DNA from: Rhizoclosmatium globosum | Taxonomy: Eukaryota > Chytridiomycota > Chytridiomycetes > Chytridiales > Chytriomycetaceae | Length of the DNA: 64,000 nucleotides | NCBI GenBank assembly: GCA_002104985.1 | Contig: MCGO01000063.1 | Coordinates: forward strand, 186,001 to 250,000 | Direction of reading: 5' to 3' | Shown: positions 58,992-64,000 of the stretch, in pieces | Layout of the letters: each line of letters opens with the position of its first letter | Position numbering within the stretch: the stretch's first letter is position 1 | Notes under the pieces: generated by a model | What the model was told of the DNA's origin: nothing | The model's input: only the letters and a program-made list of their open reading frames with translations | Databases searched by the model: none | Program-made: the position numbers and the translations under genes

Positions 58992-59213
58992 GTGGGGCCA
59001 AAAACTCAAATTATTCTACAAAAATGTGTTGGAGTTTGCTGTTTCAGCAAGTTATTTTTGATTATATTTGCTGGCTGGGACAGATTGGCATATGACAAAA
59101 GGGTGTTTGATGATGCCTGGTGTCAGGGCTTTGACATTATTGGTAAGTTCTACTTGGTTACCTTGTCTACAACATGGTGCCAGGTGAGGGTACAAAGAGA
59201 AGGAAGAGAATGA
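58992..59213 (+). pseudogene. Harbinger-like (DDE_Tnp_4) transposase fragment
   Basis: The frame reads LFLIIFAGWDRLAYDKRVF then DDAWCQGFDIIGKFYLVTLS, which matches the core of HARBI1/DDE_Tnp_4 transposases (A-G-W-E-G-S-A-H-D-x-R-V-F...G-K-Y-Y-L-V-D-A-G-Y), with the catalytic-region SAHD altered and the following D-A-G-Y lost. The upstream half of the transposase was not found. Dead fragment. Confidence 0.65.
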
Positions 59214-59827
59214 AGGTCAATCTTCTGAAAGTGACCTTAGCCAAGTCCATGCTCATGGATGAAGCTATTGGGGAGCAAACAGTAGTATTTGGTGAAGAAG
59301 ATGAGGATAATGAGGAGCAGCAGAAACCTGGCAAGCAGAATTGCAAATGCTAGCTGGATTTGTGGTGGCAGAAGTTGACAAGCTGGTTGAGATGCACGGG
59401 CTGAAGGACAAAATGTGGACCAATTGAAGAAGGATGCACTAGTGCAAGCAGAGGCTCAGTATGGGCACCTTCCTTAATAAACATGATAATAATTCTGATA
59501 ATTAAGTTGATGAAATGACTACAGTCACAGTAACCTCTGCGCCTGACCTCCACAACTTCACGATATCCATAAACGAAGGCCTCCAAGTCACGCGCACATC
59601 GTCCGAAGCCGACCACCTTGTCACCTTTTCATTGCATTTGTAATTCTTGGCATTCCAATTGTGTATTACTCCCAGATGTGCCATAGATTGTAGCCATTGA
59701 CGCAATTGAAAGAGCTTGAAAGGGTATCTGGATTATAAGTGTGAGATAAGTTTGAAAATACCACACTTGACTTCCTAGTCAAACAAGAATTCCAGATTAA
59801 AGCAAAGAGCGAAAAAGTTGCCCCTTT

Positions 59828-59887
59828 CAAAATTCAAATTCAAAATTCAAATTCAAAATTCAAATTCAAAATTCAAATTCAAAATTA
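59828..59887. repeat. 13-bp tandem repeat (CAAAATTCAAATT)
   Basis: About 4.5 nearly perfect copies of a 13-bp A/T-rich unit. Confidence 0.9.
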
Positions 59888-60239
59888 AAAAACCAAGACA
59901 AACATCCTTGCTTGTTGATGGCCTGAAATAGACACAGATGAATTCAAAGGATTCTACTCTGGTATGTGGTCTGATTCTCTTCCTGTGAACAGATGTATGA
60001 AGATTTGATTTGGTGCTTTCTCTATAGTATTTTATTCTTTCTTGGTTTAAGAGTCAGATTGTAACCAAAGCATCGGAAACAATTTGCTGTCCAAAACATC
60101 ACCAGAGCAGAGTAGAATTGCAGCCACAAGGGGATCAGATCCCAACTGAATTTGCGCAATCACACTGGCAAGTGCAGATATTGAATGTACACAGCCATAG
60201 TCCGAAGGGCACTGGTGCGAAACGCAAATCAGTTTGAGT

Positions 60240-60390
60240 GCAAGACCAGAGCTACACCAGTAGACCTGAAGAACACCAGCAGACTTGAAGACATATAACC
60301 AGTGGAGTACCAGTAGAGAGCCAGTATTGTGAAGGCTGAAGTCCAGCGAGTAGCCTCTTGAAGAACACCAGTAGACCCAGTAGACTTGAA
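60240..60390. repeat. Degenerate minisatellite (CCAGTAGACYTGAAGAACA)
   Basis: Several imperfect copies of a unit of about 19 bp (ACCAGTAGACCTGAAGAAC, ACCAGCAGACTTGAAGAC, ACCAGTAGACCCAGTAGAC). Within a gene-free stretch. Confidence 0.7.
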
Positions 60391-61301
60391 ACAAATCACC
60401 AGAACAGAGATTAAGTATCTTTTTCTTTCACTGTGGAGGAAGAAGCGTCGTTGTTTTATTTGCTTGGGCACAAAATATTATCAGAAAATGCAGTGCAAAA
60501 TGGTTGGTTGAATTACTTGCACTGGATATTTTTCATCTCTCAGATTCAATTGTAAGTTATTTATAGTAGTCAAAAGCAATTGTTATCTTTCACTGTCCTG
60601 GGATGGATCTGCTCCAAACATGAAATCACATGCAATTCGGCTGTCCTTTAGTTATGTCATCATGTCTGAAATCTTTTTCTTGCGCTGGACTGAAAGCAAC
60701 GACACAACTGGGATCTGTTGTTGATCTGGACAAAGCATTCAAGTTACACTTGCCATTTCTAAAGCGCAACATACTCGGGCCGAGTGGGCACAGTAGCAAA
60801 TAAAATTATTTCTTGGATTTCTTGCGAATTGGAGCAGAACGTGTTGCTGAAGTTGTATGGTGGATTGTTCCTTAGCAAAACCATGTTTGTCAATACAACC
60901 TGAAAGATTTACATCAACAAACAGAGACACAATCCAACAAATGCCGTTCCCGTTCTCCCTCCGCAAAGCGAATGGGTTGTTATTGACGTCAAAGATATGT
61001 TATTTAGCCGAAGTTCAAATCGCATCCCGAAACTTTACCTTGATTGCATCTTGAATTCCACAGACTCAAGCAATACTGGTCACATTTACCTCGGCTGCGA
61101 AACCACTTGAGAGGCGGAATTTTAGGTTGTGTTGAGGTTTTTAGATTGGACAATTGGTCTTAGCACTGTTTATTAACCCCGAATAAAAACATCCCAAATA
61201 ACTAAAAAGATAATATACCACAAGTAACAAGAAAGCCCCGAGCAGCTAAAAAGTAATTTACCCACATCTCACCAAACATACGTACTATTCTCCAACACAC
61301 C

Positions 61302-63639
<2,338 letters not shown>

Positions 63640-63764
63640 GGGTCTCTTCAACTTCTTCTCTTCAAACCGTCACGACGATCACGACCAAGTCTATGGCGAG
63701 AACGGCCAGCACAAGAAGGGCAACTTTGGCCACGAGTTGCTTGCCGGTGCTGCTGGTTTCGAAG
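63640..63764 (+). CDS. CipC-like small protein, partial (runs off the window)
   Basis: One internal exon between acceptor CAACAAACAG and donor G^GTGTGT reads GLFNFFSSNRHDDHDQVYG then KGNFGHELLAGAAGFE. It matches the N-terminal half of fungal CipC/DUF3759 proteins (FF....D....V.........LSHELIAGAAA-FEA). The start codon exon lies upstream and the rest downstream, beyond an intron that reaches the window end. CipC proteins are stress-induced and of unknown function. Confidence 0.7.
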
Positions 63765-64000
63765 GTGTGTACTTCCTCCTTTTGAATTGTGGTTGTTTCA
63801 AAGTCAGCCACGCTATTTGGAAACCCTAATTGTCATCGTCCCTTACATCAACTTCTTGGCATTTTGCTCTCGACTATCTTCATCTTTAATGCAATGAATC
63901 TTATCCTGTGGTCACTCTTTGTCACTCTTTGTCAGTCGTTGTCTAATCCTGTCTTCTCATCCTAATTCCAACAATTTCACTAACAACATCTTATTATTCA

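Larger units (their letters stand above)
51117..61301. other. 10-kb AT-rich block of transposon debris and repeats
   Basis: No intact gene was found. The block contains a LINE-like reverse transcriptase relic (about 51760-52800, -), a Harbinger-like transposase relic (58992-59213, +), a possible 3-kb element with imperfect terminal inverted repeats (54341-57359), a 13-bp tandem array (59828-59887) and a degenerate minisatellite (about 60240-60390). Other open frames of 60-140 codons have no recognised domain; the longest, 55621-56046 (-), has one hydrophobic stretch (WWLGLQLLRIGVTILFLLF). Confidence 0.7.

Overview
The window is nuclear DNA from a eukaryote, most likely a zoosporic (chytrid-type) fungus. 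Genes are compact, with many spliceosomal introns of about 40-110 nt (GT...AG), often only tens to hundreds of bases apart and on both strands. The fungal signals are an HDEL-ending UGGT, hybrid-histidine-kinase-like proteins with receiver domains, a TALE homeodomain protein and a CipC-like protein. A Cep57-type centrosomal protein and an alpha-tubulin with K40 and a C-terminal EEY point to a lineage that kept centrioles or flagella. The taxonomic placement is inference; no marker gene fixes the species.

Layout. 1-3.2 kb: gene-poor, with a short UGGT-like coding echo and one copy of a dispersed repeat. 3.2-8.6 kb: UGGT (-). 9.1 kb: tRNA-Glu(TTC). 9.2-11.8 kb: gene-poor, with the second, inverted repeat copy. 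11.8-14.0 kb: CARM1-like arginine methyltransferase (+). 15.3-16.4 kb: small mitochondrial membrane protein (-), possibly a complex I accessory subunit. 16.7-25.0 kb: a head-to-head pair of paralogous MASE1 / degenerate histidine kinase / two-receiver proteins. 25.1-26.3 kb: LysM + DM9 protein (-). 26.5-27.9 kb: PRP38B-like splicing factor (-). 28.0-28.8 kb: divergent small GTPase (+). 29.0-31.2 kb: secreted PAN/apple protein (-). 31.5-33.2 kb: SSF1/Peter Pan (-). 33.3-35.3 kb: secreted TIM-barrel-like protein (+). 35.4-37.3 kb: mitochondrial P-loop ATPase (+). 37.5-40.7 kb: OpuAC binding domain + Cys-rich + multi-TM receptor-like protein (+). 40.8-42.8 kb: APC7 (-). 42.9-49.1 kb: Cep57-like (-). 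49.4-50.1 kb: TMA16 (-). 50.5-51.1 kb: homeodomain protein (+). 51.1-61.3 kb: a 10-kb block of transposon debris (LINE relic, Harbinger-like relic, a possible 3-kb TIR element, tandem repeats). 61.3-63.2 kb: alpha-tubulin (-). 63.6 kb to the end: CipC-like gene (+), cut by the window.

Most curious are: (1) the divergent MASE1 pair, whose kinase core lacks the phospho-acceptor His, the N-box Asn and the G1 Asp while all four receiver domains look intact; (2) the OpuAC-Cys-rich-multi-TM protein, which repeats the layout of class C GPCRs with a different ligand-binding module; (3) a GCTCGTTCCTCGCA-type minisatellite confined to introns of unrelated genes; and (4) a cluster of single-base frame breaks in three neighbouring genes (26.9-30.7 kb), either local assembly error or local decay. 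Exon borders were derived by hand from frame continuity and splice consensus; a few may be off by some bases.
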